Shown: positions 44,822-53,718 of the stretch, piece by piece
Numbering within the stretch: position 1 is the first letter of the stretch
Layout of the letters: the number at the start of each line of letters is the position of its first letter
NCBI GenBank assembly: GCA_016718825.1
Contig: JADKCL010000021.1
Coordinates: 62,001 to 126,000 of the forward strand
Source: Bacteroidota bacterium
GTDB lineage: Bacteria > Bacteroidota > Bacteroidia > J057 > JADKCL01
Length of the DNA stretch: 64,000 bases
Direction: 5' to 3'
Notes under the pieces: model-generated
Databases searched by the model: none
Told to the model about the DNA's origin: nothing
The model's input: the letters and a program-made list of their open reading frames with translations, nothing else
Made by a program: the position numbers and the translations under genes

Positions 44822-45466
44822 ATGGAAGATTCCTATTCAGAACTGTTGCTCCGCAACCGCAATTGGGTAGAAAAAACCAATTCCGAAGATCCGGATCTGT
44901 TTGACCGCCTTTCCAACGGCCAAAAGCCACGTTACCTTTGGATTGGCTGTGCCGACAGCCGCGTTCCCACGAGTCAAATCACGGGGACCAATCCCGGTGA
45001 GATATTTGTGCACCGCAACATCGCCAACATGGTCATTCACACCGACATCAACATGCTGTCGGTCTTGCAATATGCCGTGGATGTCCTGGAGGTCGAGCAC
45101 GTCATTGTCTGCGGACACTACGGATGTGGCGGTGTCGATGCAGCGCTCAGCAACAAAAGTTATGGCCTGATCGACAATTGGTTACGCAATATCAAGGATG
45201 TTTACCGCCTGCATATGAAAGAACTCATTGGCATCCAGGGCCGTGAATTGTCTGACAGGATGGTGGAACTGAATGTGATCGAGCAGGTTAACAATCTTTG
45301 CAAAACCAATATCATTCAGGAGGCCTGGACACGTGGCAGTCATCCTCATGTGCATGGTTGGGTGTATTCGCTCAAAGATGGTCTCATTCGCGACCTCGGG
45401 GTGACCGTTCGCAACAACGATGAGATGCACGAAATTTACCAATACGAGGATTGGGGACTTGATTGA
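44822..45466 (+). CDS. Beta-class carbonic anhydrase
   Basis: A 214-residue zinc enzyme interconverting CO2 and bicarbonate. From ATG 44822 the ligands are Cys43 in GCADSR (with the Asp45-Arg47 dyad), His99 and Cys102 in VCGHYGCGG. Further family motifs are GEIFVHRNIAN and SVLQYAVDVL. The reading frame extends to an ATG at 44756, but the extra 22 residues precede the usual family start (SELLLRNRNWVEK). It is followed 21 bases later by the TetR gene, with which it may be co-transcribed; the shared terminator lies after the regulator. Confidence 0.93.
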   Translation: MEDSYSELLLRNRNWVEKTNSEDPDLFDRLSNGQKPRYLWIGCADSRVPTSQITGTNPGEIFVHRNIANMVIHTDINMLSVLQYAVDVLEVEHVIVCGHYGCGGVDAALSNKSYGLIDNWLRNIKDVYRLHMKELIGIQGRELSDRMVELNVIEQVNNLCKTNIIQEAWTRGSHPHVHGWVYSLKDGLIRDLGVTVRNNDEMHEIYQYEDWGLD

Positions 45467-45487
45467 CCATCGTTTAAATCTGAAAAT

Positions 45488-46165
45488 ATGAGTGTTTCCA
45501 TCCGCCTGTTATTGAGCCAGAAGCTTTGCCTTCGCGATCCCAACCAAACGGAACTGGGGCAAAAGATCCTGAATCATAGTATTTTACTGATAGATGAGTT
45601 GGGATTTGAAGGATTTACCTTCAAGAAACTCGCAAAAGCCATTGGTTCCACAGAGGCCTCAGTCTATAGGTACTTCGAAAACAAACACAAGTTGTTGGTG
45701 TACCTCGTGGCTTGGTATTGGGCATGGTTGGATTACACCATTGACTACCAAATTCACAATATTGAAGATCCGCGGCGTCGGCTGCGGTTGGCGATCGAGG
45801 CGCTGGCCAATGCCAATATCGAAGACCCGCTCACAGCTCACATCAACGAGGCCTCCCTGCACCGCATTGTGATTGCAGAATCTTCCAAAGCATTTCTCAC
45901 CAAATCGGTAGATGGCGAACGCGAGCAAGGACTTTTTGAGGGTTATGTTCAGTTGGTCGACAAATTGGCCGGGATCATCGCCGCTGTGAACCCTGACTTT
46001 GAGTATCCCAAAGCCTTGGCGGTTACGGTGATCGAAGGGTCGCGAAAGCAGTTGTTTTTTGCCGTGCATATCCCCACCGTGACCGAAATCAGTGCACCGG
46101 CCGCGTTGCAGGAGCAACTTTCAGACTTTTTAGAGATGCTCATTTTGAAGACCTTGCAGAAATAA
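45488..46165 (+). CDS. TetR/AcrR-family transcriptional regulator
   Basis: A 225-residue regulator with an N-terminal TetR helix-turn-helix at about 25-75 (ILNHSILLIDELGFEGFTFK, then KAIGSTEASVYRYFENKHKL), followed by an all-helical ligand or dimerisation domain. The C-terminal part has Trp-rich segments (YLVAWYWAWLDY) typical of Bacteroidota homologues. The ligand is unknown. It sits 21 bases behind the carbonic anhydrase gene and ends 21 bases before a bidirectional terminator. Confidence 0.88.
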   Translation: MSVSIRLLLSQKLCLRDPNQTELGQKILNHSILLIDELGFEGFTFKKLAKAIGSTEASVYRYFENKHKLLVYLVAWYWAWLDYTIDYQIHNIEDPRRRLRLAIEALANANIEDPLTAHINEASLHRIVIAESSKAFLTKSVDGEREQGLFEGYVQLVDKLAGIIAAVNPDFEYPKALAVTVIEGSRKQLFFAVHIPTVTEISAPAALQEQLSDFLEMLILKTLQK

Positions 46166-46186
46166 TCCCGACAAAGGGCCACAATA

Positions 46187-46222
46187 AAAAAGGTCGTTCC
46201 ATTCAAGTGGAACGACCTTTTT
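46187..46222. terminator. Bidirectional hairpin terminator between convergent genes
   Basis: AAAAAGGTCGTTCCA and its perfect complement TGGAACGACCTTTTT enclose a 6-base loop, with A-runs and T-runs on both sides. It separates the TetR gene (plus) from the lipoprotein gene (minus). Confidence 0.85.
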
Positions 46223-46239
46223 CTTGCTTCGCGTGATCC

Positions 46240-46725
46240 TTAGATCGTACGAATGAAGGGGGTATTCTCGTATTGACCGACGGGAAACTCGATTTCCAGT
46301 GCTTGGCCATTGAGCTTACCATGGATATGACTCACGGGATAACAAAGGCAACATTCGGTGACGTTGATCGGCTCTTGGTATTCCCAATTGTCGAGGGTGA
46401 TCACGTCATTGACACCGTGGGCGGTGCTGATGAGATGGTATTCGACGGAATCGGCCACCAAAAAGCCTACTTGGCAGGAGTCGCTGAAGGTATAGCTGTA
46501 CAATGTGTCGGCGGTGCGGCTATGCAATGCATAGACCCTCGCCGAAGAATGAAAAGTAGGCAGGCAGCTGCCGGAGCTGTCTACATACTGCATCACAATG
46601 CGTGAGCTAGGGCATGGAAGACAAATTTCAGTCTCACATGGATCCTTTTTGCAGGCAGAAACCAACAATATGAGGAGAGCCAAAGCAGAAAGCGATGCCG
46701 TGACGGCTGGGAATCTTTTGCGCAT
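46240..46725 (-). CDS. Cys-rich lipoprotein of unknown function
   Basis: A 161-residue exported lipoprotein. The signal peptide (SLSALALLILL) ends in a lipobox with Cys25 (VSACKKDPC). Cys-rich segments (CETEICLPCPSS, NVTECCLCYP) suggest disulfides or metal binding. The mature part appears beta-rich, with no domain I recognise. Likely anchored in the outer membrane, as usual for Bacteroidota lipoproteins. Confidence 0.7.
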   Translation of the reverse strand: MRKRFPAVTASLSALALLILLVSACKKDPCETEICLPCPSSRIVMQYVDSSGSCLPTFHSSARVYALHSRTADTLYSYTFSDSCQVGFLVADSVEYHLISTAHGVNDVITLDNWEYQEPINVTECCLCYPVSHIHGKLNGQALEIEFPVGQYENTPFIRTI

Positions 46726-46774
46726 TTTATATCCTTTGCATCAAAAATGGTAAAATTCAGAATGATTCCAAAAC

Positions 46775-47320
46775 TTAGAGTTGCTCCTTGAGCTTGATCA
46801 GCGGCAAAGCAAGCAGCTCGAAATCAGGGAAACCGTCCTTCAACATCTGAAATTTCTCAATATACATGTCCACAGAGGTTTTGTTCTTGAGGACAAACGT
46901 CTGGACCTTTTTGAAATATTCCACCACGGATGGATGGGATTTCTCTACAATGAGTGTCAGAATCTTGTTGACTTCAAACTCGCGCTCGATGGCGAAGTAA
47001 GTGATCAACATGGACTTCATCTTCTTGCGTTCCTCTTCTTCGAATCCCGAATCAACAAACGCTTGCATGATGCCAAACAGCTGCTCGCGGTTGTTGTGGT
47101 GCTCGATGAACTGTGCAAGCTCCACCCACATCACGTAAGGAATATAGACGCCACCACAGATTGCCATGGCTTCTTTCGAAAATGCCCGAAACTCTTCGAT
47201 ACTTTTCTTGAGGGCTGCGACATGCAAGACGGAAAGCTCGGCAATCACTGCATTGCGATCTTCTTCGAGCTCGTCGTAGTATCTTTCCTCTAGCTGTGCA
47301 AGCGTTTTTGCCAGACTCAT
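46775..47320 (-). CDS. Conserved helical hypothetical protein
   Basis: A 181-residue cytoplasmic protein that looks all-alpha (LAQLEERYYDELEEDRNAVI, ALKKSIEEFRAFSKEAMAI, FEEEERKKMKSMLITYFAI, VVEYFKKVQTFVLKNKTSV). No signal peptide, membrane helix or catalytic motif is seen, and I do not recognise the family. The base and codon use matches the surrounding genes, supporting a real gene. It lies alone between the lipoprotein and the serine hydrolase, on the same strand. Confidence 0.65.
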   Translation of the reverse strand: MSLAKTLAQLEERYYDELEEDRNAVIAELSVLHVAALKKSIEEFRAFSKEAMAICGGVYIPYVMWVELAQFIEHHNNREQLFGIMQAFVDSGFEEEERKKMKSMLITYFAIEREFEVNKILTLIVEKSHPSVVEYFKKVQTFVLKNKTSVDMYIEKFQMLKDGFPDFELLALPLIKLKEQL

Positions 47321-47435
47321 AACGATTTACAATTTTGCCTAGGTAAAAAAATTGAAGGGCTAAAATTAATCAGGAAATCGGAATAAGGAAACTAAAAAGC
47401 GGTTTCTGTGCAAAGAATGGTAAAAGTCACCCGCC

Positions 47436-48695
47436 CTACTTGGACGACCGCTCGGGCTCAAACTCCCGGTAAAGCATTGAATAGGCTGCGTAAATCCGCA
47501 AGAAACTGAATAGGTCATTGTCTTCCCGATTCGTTACCAAAAACAGCCCGGAGTGGGACTCGGGATGCACATACAAAATGGCCATGAACCCATCCCAACC
47601 ACCTGCATGTCCGCTAAAATTGTAGGGCTGCAAATTGTGGAATCCCAATCCGACCCAAGTAGCCTTGTCAGGCCCTTTTTGAAGCGGTGCCATCATCGAC
47701 AACAGCGCTGACCGGGAAATGACTTCGTCATACACCGGATTTTTCCAGTCGCCGAGCAGAAACTTCATAAACTTTCGCATGTCACGCATGCTCGTTTTGA
47801 TGCCCCCGTCGCCCGTTGGACTTGGGCTTTCGACTTCATTCTCATGAACATTCAGGTAACTCCCGTCCGTGAGCCGATAATATCCCCAAGCCAGACGCCC
47901 CAACAAGGAATCGTGCGTTTGGTAATAATGCGAGTCATTCATTTCCAAGGGAACAAGAATCTTGTTCGTTACCACTTGCCCAAGGTTCAGGCCCACAACT
48001 TCTTCGACGACATAGCCCAGCAATACATAGTTGAGGTTGGAAAAATGGTATTTCCGGTGTGGCTTTTCGTCGATGCGGGCATAGATCAAGAACCGTTCCT
48101 TGAAATCGGCCATGCTCATAAAGGCGCGATAGTTGTGCGTGTTTTCGTAGAAGGCATCCTCGCTCTGAATCGCTTCTTTCCCAAATTTTTCAGGATAAAA
48201 GTCCTCCATACTCTGCGTGATGCCAGAGCGATGTGCCAGCAAATCCATCAGGGTGATTTCAGGCGCCTTACGGTTGAGTCCCTGAATTTCAAGAAATTCC
48301 GGAAAATGATAGTACACCGGATCGTCCAGTTTGAGCAAGCCCTCGTCTGCGAGCTTTACGACGGCGATGGCCGTGAACAACTTGGAAACCGAACCTAGGT
48401 TGAAAATCGTACTGTCGCTCCAGTCGTATTTGTTTTCGTTGTTGGTGTAACCGTAGCTGAAAGTAAAATCAGGCTCACCCCGCTGAATGATCTCGCATCC
48501 AAAGCCCAAAAAAGGCTTCAGATTCGCGTCAATCAAAAATGTGGTGACACTGTCCGCGATCGATCCTTGACCTGCCGCGCGTGTCGGCGCAAAGAACAAA
48601 GTGAGCGAAAGCACGCTCAAAAAAAACTGCACTTGCCGACGGCAACGTTGGTTGCGTACCGGCAAGTGCAGTGAAAAATCTATCCTTCGAATCAA
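47436..48695 (-). CDS. Beta-lactamase-fold serine hydrolase, secreted
   Basis: A 419-residue exported hydrolase of the class C beta-lactamase/PBP4*/EstB group. An N-terminal signal (VQFFLSVLSLTLFF) precedes the SxxK motif at Ser102-Lys105 (LGSVSKLF). At the expected YxN motif it reads HFSNLNY, with Phe218 replacing the Tyr general base, and the third motif is GHAGGWDGF. Substrates of this fold vary widely (peptidoglycan peptides, esters, beta-lactams). The Tyr change could lower or alter activity. The start overlaps the RecQ stop by 4 bases, but a functional link is unlikely. Confidence 0.85.
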   Translation of the reverse strand: MIRRIDFSLHLPVRNQRCRRQVQFFLSVLSLTLFFAPTRAAGQGSIADSVTTFLIDANLKPFLGFGCEIIQRGEPDFTFSYGYTNNENKYDWSDSTIFNLGSVSKLFTAIAVVKLADEGLLKLDDPVYYHFPEFLEIQGLNRKAPEITLMDLLAHRSGITQSMEDFYPEKFGKEAIQSEDAFYENTHNYRAFMSMADFKERFLIYARIDEKPHRKYHFSNLNYVLLGYVVEEVVGLNLGQVVTNKILVPLEMNDSHYYQTHDSLLGRLAWGYYRLTDGSYLNVHENEVESPSPTGDGGIKTSMRDMRKFMKFLLGDWKNPVYDEVISRSALLSMMAPLQKGPDKATWVGLGFHNLQPYNFSGHAGGWDGFMAILYVHPESHSGLFLVTNREDNDLFSFLRIYAAYSMLYREFEPERSSK

Positions 48696-50872
48696 TTGCC
48701 TACCTCTGAGATGAACTTGGCACGCACAAGTTGAATTTCTTCGCGGCTATACTCACCGCCAAATGAATCCTCGGCAACACTCAAGGCATCCGTTTCTGCG
48801 TGGAGGAAGTAGTCGTAGATTTCATCCACAACCTCGTCGTCCATTTCGGACTTGATATAGTAATCGAGGTTCAATTTGGTGCCACTGTAAATAATGTGCT
48901 CCAAATCTTCCATCAATTCCGGGAATGACACGCCTTTGAGCCTTGCAATCTCGTCGAGAGGCGTTTTCCGATCCACATGTTGGATGAAAAACAGCTTGTT
49001 CATCGACTTGTTGCCTGCCTTTTTGACGATGAGTGAGTCGGGACGCTCGATATCGTTGTCCTCGACATACTTTTTGATCATTTCCATGAACGGCTTGGCA
49101 AATTTCTCAGCCTTGCCACGTCCAACACCGATGATATTCTGGAATTCGTCGAGTGTGATCGGATATTTGATGCTCATGTCTTCCAAGCTCGGGTCTTGGA
49201 AAATCACAAAGGGAGGAATGCTCTTTTTCTGGGCAATCTCCTTGCGCAGCTTTTTGAGCTTATCAAACAAGATAGGATCAAAGACCTCGGTGACGATGGA
49301 TTCCGCAGCTTCGCGCTGCTTTTCCATCTCGGCAAAGTCTTGAAACTTGATCAACATCAGCGGCTCCGGGTTGGCAATGTAAGCAAGGCCTTTTTTGGAG
49401 AGCTTGATTACGCCGTAGTCATCAATGTCCTTTTCCAAGAAGTCTTGCACGAGCAATTGCGCAAAGACCGCTTTCCATTCTTTGTCGCCCATTTCGCTCC
49501 CGCGGCCAAAAACGGGGAGGTTGTGGTGCTCATTGAGAACAACTTGCTGACTCGAAGTGCCGCGCAAAACCTTGACCATGTGGTCAATACCAAACTTTTC
49601 CTTGACCTGCTTTGCACAAGCCAAAGCCTGCTTGGCGAGTTTGGTCGCATCATAGGTCTCTTTAGGAAAGCGGCAGTTGTCACACATGCCGCTGCACTTG
49701 CTATGGTCAAAAAATTCGCCAAAGTAGTGCATCATGTACTTGCGACGGCACATGCCCGACTCGCAAAAGCTCGCCATTTCATACAGCAGGAGGCGGCCGC
49801 TTTCGCGCTCGCTCACCGGCTTGTCTTTCATGAACTTCTCGAGCTTGATGATGTCGTTGAAGTCATAATAGAGGATGCAATGCCCTTCGAGGCCATCACG
49901 ACCTGCCCTACCCGTCTCCTGATAGTAGCTTTCAATGCTTTTGGGCACGTCATAATGGATCACGTAGCGCACATCGGGCTTGTCAATGCCCATTCCAAAG
50001 GCAATCGTAGCAACAACAACCTCTACGTCCTCATGCAAGAACATATCCTGATGCTTGGTGCGGACCTTGCTGTCCAAGCCAGCATGGTAAGGCACCGCAT
50101 TGATCCCATTCACCTTGAGCAAATCAGCCAACTCCTCGACCTTGCGGCGGCTGAGACAATAAACAATGCCTGATTTGCCCTGATTCTTTTTGATGTACTT
50201 GATGATGTCCGTGATCGGGTCGTGTTTGGGGCGGACTTCGTAGTACAGGTTTTTGCGGTTGAAGGAGGTAATAAAAACCTCTGCGTCGCGAATCTGAAGG
50301 TTGTGCTGAATGTCGAGCTGCACCTTCGGGGTAGCGGTTGCCGTGAGCGCGATGATCGGAACGTTGTGAATGTGGTTCAAGATCTCACGGATTCGGCGGT
50401 ATTCCGGACGGAAGTCGTGCCCCCATTCGGAGATACAGTGGGCCTCATCAATTGCAACAAACGCTACTTTTGCCTGGCGCAGGAAATCAATGAACTCTTC
50501 CTTGACCAATGACTCGGGCGCGACATAAAGCAATTTTAGGCTGCCTTCGATGGCCTTGCGCTTGACCTCATCGTAGTCGGCGCGCGACATACTTGAGTTC
50601 AAAAACCCTGCTTCGATCCCCAAAGCACTCATTTGATCCACCTGATTTTTCATCAAGGCAATCAAAGGAGAAATCACCAAGGCGGTCCCGTCCATGACAA
50701 TCGAAGGGAGTTGATAGCAGAGGGATTTGCCTGCCCCTGTGGGCATAATGACGAAAGCATCCTTACCATCAAGCAAATGGCGCACAACCTCTTCTTGCCT
50801 TCCACGAAACTCGTCGAACCCGAAGTACTGTTTGAGTGCGGCCCTTATATCTTCTTTTTCTAAAACTTCCAT
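48692..50872 (-). CDS. recQ: ATP-dependent DNA helicase RecQ
   Basis: A 726-residue 3'-5' DNA helicase of the RecQ family. From ATG 50872 (MEVLEKEDIRAALKQYFG) it shows motif 0 FRGRQEEVV, Walker A MPTGAGKS, motif II AIDEAHCISEWGHDFRPEY, TATATPKV, QETGRAGRDG, then the zinc site (CESGMCRRKYMMHYF, CSGMCDNC), a winged-helix RQC domain and an HRDC domain near 530-610 (EFQNIIGVGRGKAEKF). A further C-terminal region follows that is shared by Bacteroidota RecQ proteins. The reading frame reaches back to 50923, but the family start is at 50872. It acts in recombinational repair and replication-fork processing. Confidence 0.95.
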   Translation of the reverse strand: MEVLEKEDIRAALKQYFGFDEFRGRQEEVVRHLLDGKDAFVIMPTGAGKSLCYQLPSIVMDGTALVISPLIALMKNQVDQMSALGIEAGFLNSSMSRADYDEVKRKAIEGSLKLLYVAPESLVKEEFIDFLRQAKVAFVAIDEAHCISEWGHDFRPEYRRIREILNHIHNVPIIALTATATPKVQLDIQHNLQIRDAEVFITSFNRKNLYYEVRPKHDPITDIIKYIKKNQGKSGIVYCLSRRKVEELADLLKVNGINAVPYHAGLDSKVRTKHQDMFLHEDVEVVVATIAFGMGIDKPDVRYVIHYDVPKSIESYYQETGRAGRDGLEGHCILYYDFNDIIKLEKFMKDKPVSERESGRLLLYEMASFCESGMCRRKYMMHYFGEFFDHSKCSGMCDNCRFPKETYDATKLAKQALACAKQVKEKFGIDHMVKVLRGTSSQQVVLNEHHNLPVFGRGSEMGDKEWKAVFAQLLVQDFLEKDIDDYGVIKLSKKGLAYIANPEPLMLIKFQDFAEMEKQREAAESIVTEVFDPILFDKLKKLRKEIAQKKSIPPFVIFQDPSLEDMSIKYPITLDEFQNIIGVGRGKAEKFAKPFMEMIKKYVEDNDIERPDSLIVKKAGNKSMNKLFFIQHVDRKTPLDEIARLKGVSFPELMEDLEHIIYSGTKLNLDYYIKSEMDDEVVDEIYDYFLHAETDALSVAEDSFGGEYSREEIQLVRAKFISEVGN

Positions 50873-50981
50873 TACAAATCTTTGACTATGGCCGCACGAC
50901 AGATTGCATGTCGACCGTAACATTCAATTAAGATAACAATTTAAACCGAAAACGTTCCCTGAAAAGGTAAATTTTGGGATT

Positions 50982-50989
50982 ATTTTTGT
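50982..50989 (+). promoter_or_regulatory. Possible -7 element in the long leader of the GDP-mannose gene
   Basis: TATTTTTG matches TAnnTTTG. It lies about 230 bases before the ATG at 51221, within a 348-base region (50873-51220) that otherwise holds no gene. No clear -33 TTG precedes it. Confidence 0.25.
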
Positions 50990-51220
50990 TTCGCCTTTGT
51001 CGGTGGCTTTGGCTTGGCCCTACCTCCCACTGGCGACAACCAAGGAAAGACAAGACAACCAGCCAAAACAACCCATCCGCGGCGCACCCCTCAAGGATTG
51101 GGCCAAAACCGCAGGATGATTGTAAAAAAAAGTCGAAAAAATTGCCGAATCTTGGACTTTTCGACCAAGGTCGGCTTTGGGAGCCTGAAGGGCGATTCCC
51201 ACCACGTGAAAGTAGAATGT

Positions 51221-52303
51221 ATGCGCACACATGACTATGTGATTATCATGGCCGGCGGTATCGGCAGTCGGTTTTGGCCGATGAGCCGTACCAGCCTTCC
51301 GAAGCAGTTCCACGACATCATGGGCATCGGAAAAACGATGATTCAGATGACTTACGAACGCTTTGACGATTTCATCCCGCGAGAAAACATCTTTATTGTG
51401 ACCAACGAGCGCTACGCAGACTTGGTCAAGTCGCAATTGTCGGGGATCCGGGATTCGGAAATACTGCTTGAGCCGGTCGGCAGAAACACCGCACCCTGCG
51501 TCGCTTATGCCGCATTTAAGATCAAACAACGCGATCCTGAGGCATGCATCCTCGTGGTGGGCAGCGATTATCTCATCCGCAACACCACCAATTTCCTCAA
51601 AGACGCCGCACTGGGCCTTGACGAAGCACGCAGGCAACCTGTCATTATGACACTTGGCATTCGCCCGACAAGGCCCGACACCGGATACGGCTACATTCAG
51701 TACATCGAAGGGGAAGCCCCAAAACCTTTTTACAAGGTCAAGATGTTTACGGAAAAGCCAGATCTGGAAATGGCCAAAACCTTCCTCCAAAGCGGCGATT
51801 TTCTTTGGAACAGCGGGATGTTCATCTTCTCGACCACTACCATTCTGAACAGTTTCTCGGAGCTCATGCCCGACCTGTTTGAGATTTTCCAAGCCATCAG
51901 CCCACAATTGGGAACAGATACCGAGGCCGTCGTGGTCAGGGAGGCCTACGAAAAATGCCTGAATGAATCCATCGACCTGGGTATCATGGAAAAGGCGCAC
52001 AACGTCCATGTCATCCCCTCTTCTTTTGATTGGAGCGACCTCGGCACATGGGTGTCTGTTTACGAGCAAATGACGCAGGATTACCTTGGAAACGCGGTCA
52101 AGGGACAAGTCATGGCATTTGACGCCGCCAACAACATGGTACAAGTCAATGATCCCAAAAAACTTGTGGTGCTTCACGGGTTAACGGATACCATCGTTGT
52201 CGATACCGGGGACGTGTTGCTGATCTGCAAAATGGAAAACGAGCAACAAATCCGCACCGTCGTGAGTGAAGTCAAGAAAAAATATGGCAATCAGCTAACG
52301 TGA
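51221..52303 (+). CDS. manC: Mannose-1-phosphate guanylyltransferase
   Basis: A 360-residue nucleotidyltransferase forming GDP-mannose from mannose-1-phosphate and GTP, feeding mannose, fucose or rhamnose units into polysaccharides. The N-terminal signature MAGGIGSRFWPMSRTSLPKQF binds the nucleotide; LEPVGRNTAP, VVGSDYLI, FTEKPD, LWNSGMFIF and FDWSDLGTW follow. It lacks the C-terminal cupin isomerase domain of type II enzymes. ATG 51221 is placed right before the conserved strand; the longer frame from 51014 adds a basic tail that is not family-like. It is unlinked from the main sugar locus of the window. Confidence 0.9.
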   Translation: MRTHDYVIIMAGGIGSRFWPMSRTSLPKQFHDIMGIGKTMIQMTYERFDDFIPRENIFIVTNERYADLVKSQLSGIRDSEILLEPVGRNTAPCVAYAAFKIKQRDPEACILVVGSDYLIRNTTNFLKDAALGLDEARRQPVIMTLGIRPTRPDTGYGYIQYIEGEAPKPFYKVKMFTEKPDLEMAKTFLQSGDFLWNSGMFIFSTTTILNSFSELMPDLFEIFQAISPQLGTDTEAVVVREAYEKCLNESIDLGIMEKAHNVHVIPSSFDWSDLGTWVSVYEQMTQDYLGNAVKGQVMAFDAANNMVQVNDPKKLVVLHGLTDTIVVDTGDVLLICKMENEQQIRTVVSEVKKKYGNQLT

Positions 52304-52318
52304 GGAGTCGCGGCAATT

Positions 52319-52363
52319 AGAAATGAGAAATGGTGGGCATTCTTCATCTAATTTCTCATTTCT
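52319..52363. terminator. Inverted repeat between convergent manC and pdxJ
   Basis: AGAAATGAGAAAT at 52319-52331 and its perfect complement at 52351-52363 flank a 19-base loop. The right arm touches the pdxJ stop codon. The A/T-rich stem is a plausible bidirectional terminator, though weaker than the others in this window. Confidence 0.45.
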
Positions 52364-53076
52364 CATTTTAAGCATCCCAAATAGGACTGAATCGTTTTTT
52401 CCAATCCCATGTACAGCGCGTCACAAACGAGGGCGTGACCGATGGACACTTCCTGCAGGTGGAGGATGTTTTCCTTGAAATAGCGCAGATTTTCAAGACT
52501 GAGGTCGTGGCCGGCATTGAGGCCGAGTCCTAGCAGGTGGGCGTGGCGCGCCGCGCGAATGAACGGCGCGATCGCATGCACATGATCCTTCGGATATTCT
52601 GCGGCGTAGGGTTCCGTGTACAATTCGATGCGGTCGGTTCCGGTTTCCTTTGCACCATCGACGAGCTTGAGGTCAGTACCCAGAAAAATGGAAGTGCGAA
52701 CTTTTGAAGCATGAAGCCGTGCAATGGTATCACGCAAAAAATCGCGGTGGGTGAGGGTGTCCCAACCGGCATTGCTTGTGAGGACGCCCGGCGGATCAGG
52801 AACGAGTGTACATTGGGCAGGTTTCACCTGCTCGACGAGTTTCAAAAAATCCTCGGATGGGTAGCCTTCAATGTTGAATTCGACAGCAATCGCATCAGCG
52901 ATTTCATAGACATCCGAGCGCCGTATATGGCGCTCGTCAGGACGCGGGTGAACGGTGATTCCTTCGGCACCAAATCGCACGCAATCAATCGCGGCTTGAC
53001 GCACGTCGGGATTGTTGCCACCACGTGCGTTACGCAAGGTGGCAAACTTGTTGATATTTACGCTTAACTTGGTCAT
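52363..53076 (-). CDS. pdxJ: Pyridoxine 5'-phosphate synthase
   Basis: A 237-residue TIM-barrel enzyme condensing 1-deoxyxylulose-5-phosphate with 3-amino-2-oxopropyl phosphate, the last ring-forming step of DXP-dependent vitamin B6 synthesis. It opens with LSVNINKFATLRNARGGNNP (conserved Asn near 8), then AEGITVHPRPDERHI, FNIEGYP, CTLVPDPPG, LFLGTD-like IFLGTDLKLV, ELYTEPYA, LGLNAGHDLS and EVSIGHALV. The second ATG (53076) is preferred, as the family begins with MTKLSVNIN. A standard housekeeping gene. Confidence 0.94.
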   Translation of the reverse strand: MTKLSVNINKFATLRNARGGNNPDVRQAAIDCVRFGAEGITVHPRPDERHIRRSDVYEIADAIAVEFNIEGYPSEDFLKLVEQVKPAQCTLVPDPPGVLTSNAGWDTLTHRDFLRDTIARLHASKVRTSIFLGTDLKLVDGAKETGTDRIELYTEPYAAEYPKDHVHAIAPFIRAARHAHLLGLGLNAGHDLSLENLRYFKENILHLQEVSIGHALVCDALYMGLEKTIQSYLGCLK

Positions 53077-53142
53077 AATCAAAAGTTAGTGAATTCGAAT
53101 CAGATTTCCCATAAAAATTCCTTCGCGACGCAAAATTCGATT

Positions 53143-53718
53143 CTACGCCATTCCAAAACCCTTCAAGGCCTCCCAAACCATTCCAATAGGCATTCCGACC
53201 ACATTGTAGTAATCACCTTCAATCTTCCCAATCCCTACCATACCGATCCATTCCTGAATGCCGTAGGCACCCGCCTTGTCGTAGGGCTTGAAATGGTCTA
53301 CATAGTGATCGATTTCCCATTCCGTAAGTTCCCTGAAGGTGACCAATGTTGAAGCATGAAAAAGGACGCATTCTTCTTGGTAGCGAATGCAAACGCCAGA
53401 AATGACCTGATTGACATTGCCGGAAAGCAACTTCAACATGCGCACAGCATCGGCACGGTCTTGGGGCTTTTCCAGCAATTGCCCTTTGAGGGAAACAATT
53501 GTGTCAGAAGTGAGCACAACATGGTCGCCGATCAGGTCCAGGTAAGCTTCACTTTTGTGCCAAGCCAAGTGCTCGGCTACTTCGACCGGTGTTTTCCCCG
53601 GAGGAATGGCCTCTTCCACAGGGCGCACCACGACTTCAAAGTCGAGACCTACCTCACGAAGCAGTTGTTGACGCCTCGGGGAGCCGGAAGCTAAGATCAA
53701 AGGGGCTATTGTTTTCAT
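53143..53718 (-). CDS. maf: Maf-family nucleotide pyrophosphatase
   Basis: A 191-residue Maf/YhdE-type enzyme that hydrolyses non-canonical or UTP/dTTP-type nucleotides to monophosphates. From ATG 53718: LILASGSPRRQQLLREVG (phosphate loop), an acidic site in VLTSDTIVS, EKPQDRADA, a central SGVCI, and AYGIQEWIG near the C-terminus. It could be named a dTTP/UTP pyrophosphatase. Its first 65 bases overlap the 3' end of the DUF1015 gene in another frame. Confidence 0.92.
   Translation of the reverse strand: MKTIAPLILASGSPRRQQLLREVGLDFEVVVRPVEEAIPPGKTPVEVAEHLAWHKSEAYLDLIGDHVVLTSDTIVSLKGQLLEKPQDRADAVRMLKLLSGNVNQVISGVCIRYQEECVLFHASTLVTFRELTEWEIDHYVDHFKPYDKAGAYGIQEWIGMVGIGKIEGDYYNVVGMPIGMVWEALKGFGMA

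Noticed and set aside
49196..50173. 325-codon open frame antisense to recQ
   Set aside because: RecQ motifs are complete on the minus strand; the antisense product is low-information and Ala/Val/His-rich.
51020..52177. 385-codon open frame antisense to the mannose-1-phosphate guanylyltransferase gene
   Set aside because: The plus-strand enzyme has all family motifs; the antisense frame is a codon-bias shadow.
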